A stretch of 64,000 nt of DNA from Aureibaculum algae (GTDB taxonomy: Bacteria; Bacteroidota; Bacteroidia; Flavobacteriales; Flavobacteriaceae): the NCBI RefSeq assembly GCF_006065315.1, contig NZ_CP040749.1, positions 4,796,001 through 4,860,000 of the forward strand, in the 5' to 3' direction. Of the stretch, positions 63,437 through 64,000 are shown piece after piece (within the stretch, counting starts at the first letter, position 1; every line of letters begins with the position of its first letter). The notes beneath the pieces were generated by a model, which was not told the DNA's origin, searched no databases, and saw only the letters and a list, made by a program, of their open reading frames with translations. The position numbers were made by a program, and so were the translations under genes.

Positions 63437-64000
63437 TTATATTTTAGTTAAAATATTTGTCGCCATTTTTAACGTTTCATCCTTTTTTGCAAAGCAAAAT
63501 CGAATCATTTTTTGATCCATATTATCTGAATTAAAAACGGAAACTGGTATTGCTGCTATTTTATATTCTATTGCTAATCTTTTAACGAAATCTATATCAC
63601 CTTCATCACTTATGGCACTATAATCTAACAGTTGAAAATAGGTGCCTTTTGAAGGTATAAATTTAAACCTAGAATCTTTGATCTCATTCAAAAACAAATC
63701 GCGTTTATCTTGATAAAACGGAGATAGATTTCTATAATGACTATCTACCTTCAAATATTCTGCAAAAGCTATTTGCATGGGATGATTCGCACAGAAAACA
63801 TTAAACTGATGTACTTTTCTAAACTCGTTCATCAAATCAGCAGGAGCCGCACAATACCCTATTTTCCAGCCCGTATTGTGAAATGTTTTACCAAACGATC
63901 CAACCACAAAAGTTCGCTCTTTTAAATGCGAATACTTACAAGCACTTTGATGGTCCAATTCATCAAAAATAATATGCTCGTAAACCTCGTCACTTAAAAC
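63437..64000 (-). CDS. Class I/II PLP aminotransferase, C-terminal part (5' end outside window)
   Basis: The frame stays open to the window edge (VLSDEVYEHIIFDEL before the TTG at 63958), so the start is upstream of the window and about 187 C-terminal residues are visible. DEVYEHIIFD is the PLP-binding Asp-x-x-Tyr motif and SFGKTFHNTGWKIGY holds the Schiff-base lysine. MIRFCFAKKDETL near the end holds the substrate-carboxylate Arg. It resembles methionine aminotransferase (YbdL) and kynurenine/glutamine transaminases. With the omega-amidase gene nearby, a glutamine-transaminase/omega-amidase pair is likely. Confidence 0.88.
   Translation of the reverse strand, partial: VLSDEVYEHIIFDELDHQSACKYSHLKERTFVVGSFGKTFHNTGWKIGYCAAPADLMNEFRKVHQFNVFCANHPMQIAFAEYLKVDSHYRNLSPFYQDKRDLFLNEIKDSRFKFIPSKGTYFQLLDYSAISDEGDIDFVKRLAIEYKIAAIPVSVFNSDNMDQKMIRFCFAKKDETLKMATNILTKI

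Overview
The window looks like a chromosome segment of a marine-type Flavobacteriaceae (phylum Bacteroidota). The DNA is AT-rich. Several clear promoters have the Bacteroidota form (TTG, about 19-22 bases, TAnnTTTG), and the primary sigma factor is the short Bacteroidota type. There are SusC/SusD and TonB receptors with N-terminal carboxypeptidase-regulatory-like domains. There are also type IX secretion (T9SS) signatures: porT, C-terminal sorting domains and SprB repeats. No rRNA, tRNA or CRISPR array was found.

Positions 1-21470 hold a large, tightly packed accessory locus. It starts with the 3' part of an outer-membrane beta-barrel-like gene, overlapped by an ORF6N-domain gene. After a repeat-bearing spacer comes a six-gene operon: a giant secreted TANFOR/Fn3/zincin protein with a polymorphic-toxin-like C-terminus, a small probable immunity gene 1 bp downstream, a two-TM protein, a 1624-aa secreted beta-rich protein, a fibronectin type III protein, and a ~2000-aa SprB-repeat adhesin with a T9SS sorting domain. 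I read it as a candidate contact-dependent weapon of the Bacteroidota cell surface. This is the strongest candidate for an undescribed system here.

Positions 21560-32374 look like a peptidoglycan-fragment scavenging locus: a DeoR-type regulator, a NamZ-type exo-N-acetylmuramidase, a SusC/SusD pair, a lipoprotein, and an operon of dipeptide epimerase, a PLP enzyme and OsmC. After a CMD-family protein, recJ and a small lipoprotein, positions 35680-38640 hold a nested array: four near-identical DUF559 endonuclease genes (the first truncated), each intact copy bounded by the same 27-bp terminal inverted repeat. They are separated by ~118-bp internally deleted derivatives and a second ~185-bp module. 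It looks like a minimal mobile element with its own non-autonomous offspring.

Positions 38650-64000 are mostly core genes: rpe, rpoD, pnp, rpsO, lplA, accD, fbaA, a TamL-like Omp85 lipoprotein, a SpoU methyltransferase, porT, ubiE/menG, queA, a T9SS-exported trypsin-like protease and rlmN. They are followed by a TonB receptor under a TPP riboswitch (hence a probable thiamine receptor), a second TonB receptor, a 4-TM protein, a nitrilase-family amidase, a Lys/Glu-rich secreted protein and the 3' part of an aminotransferase gene. Many start and end points are supported by visible terminators and promoters.
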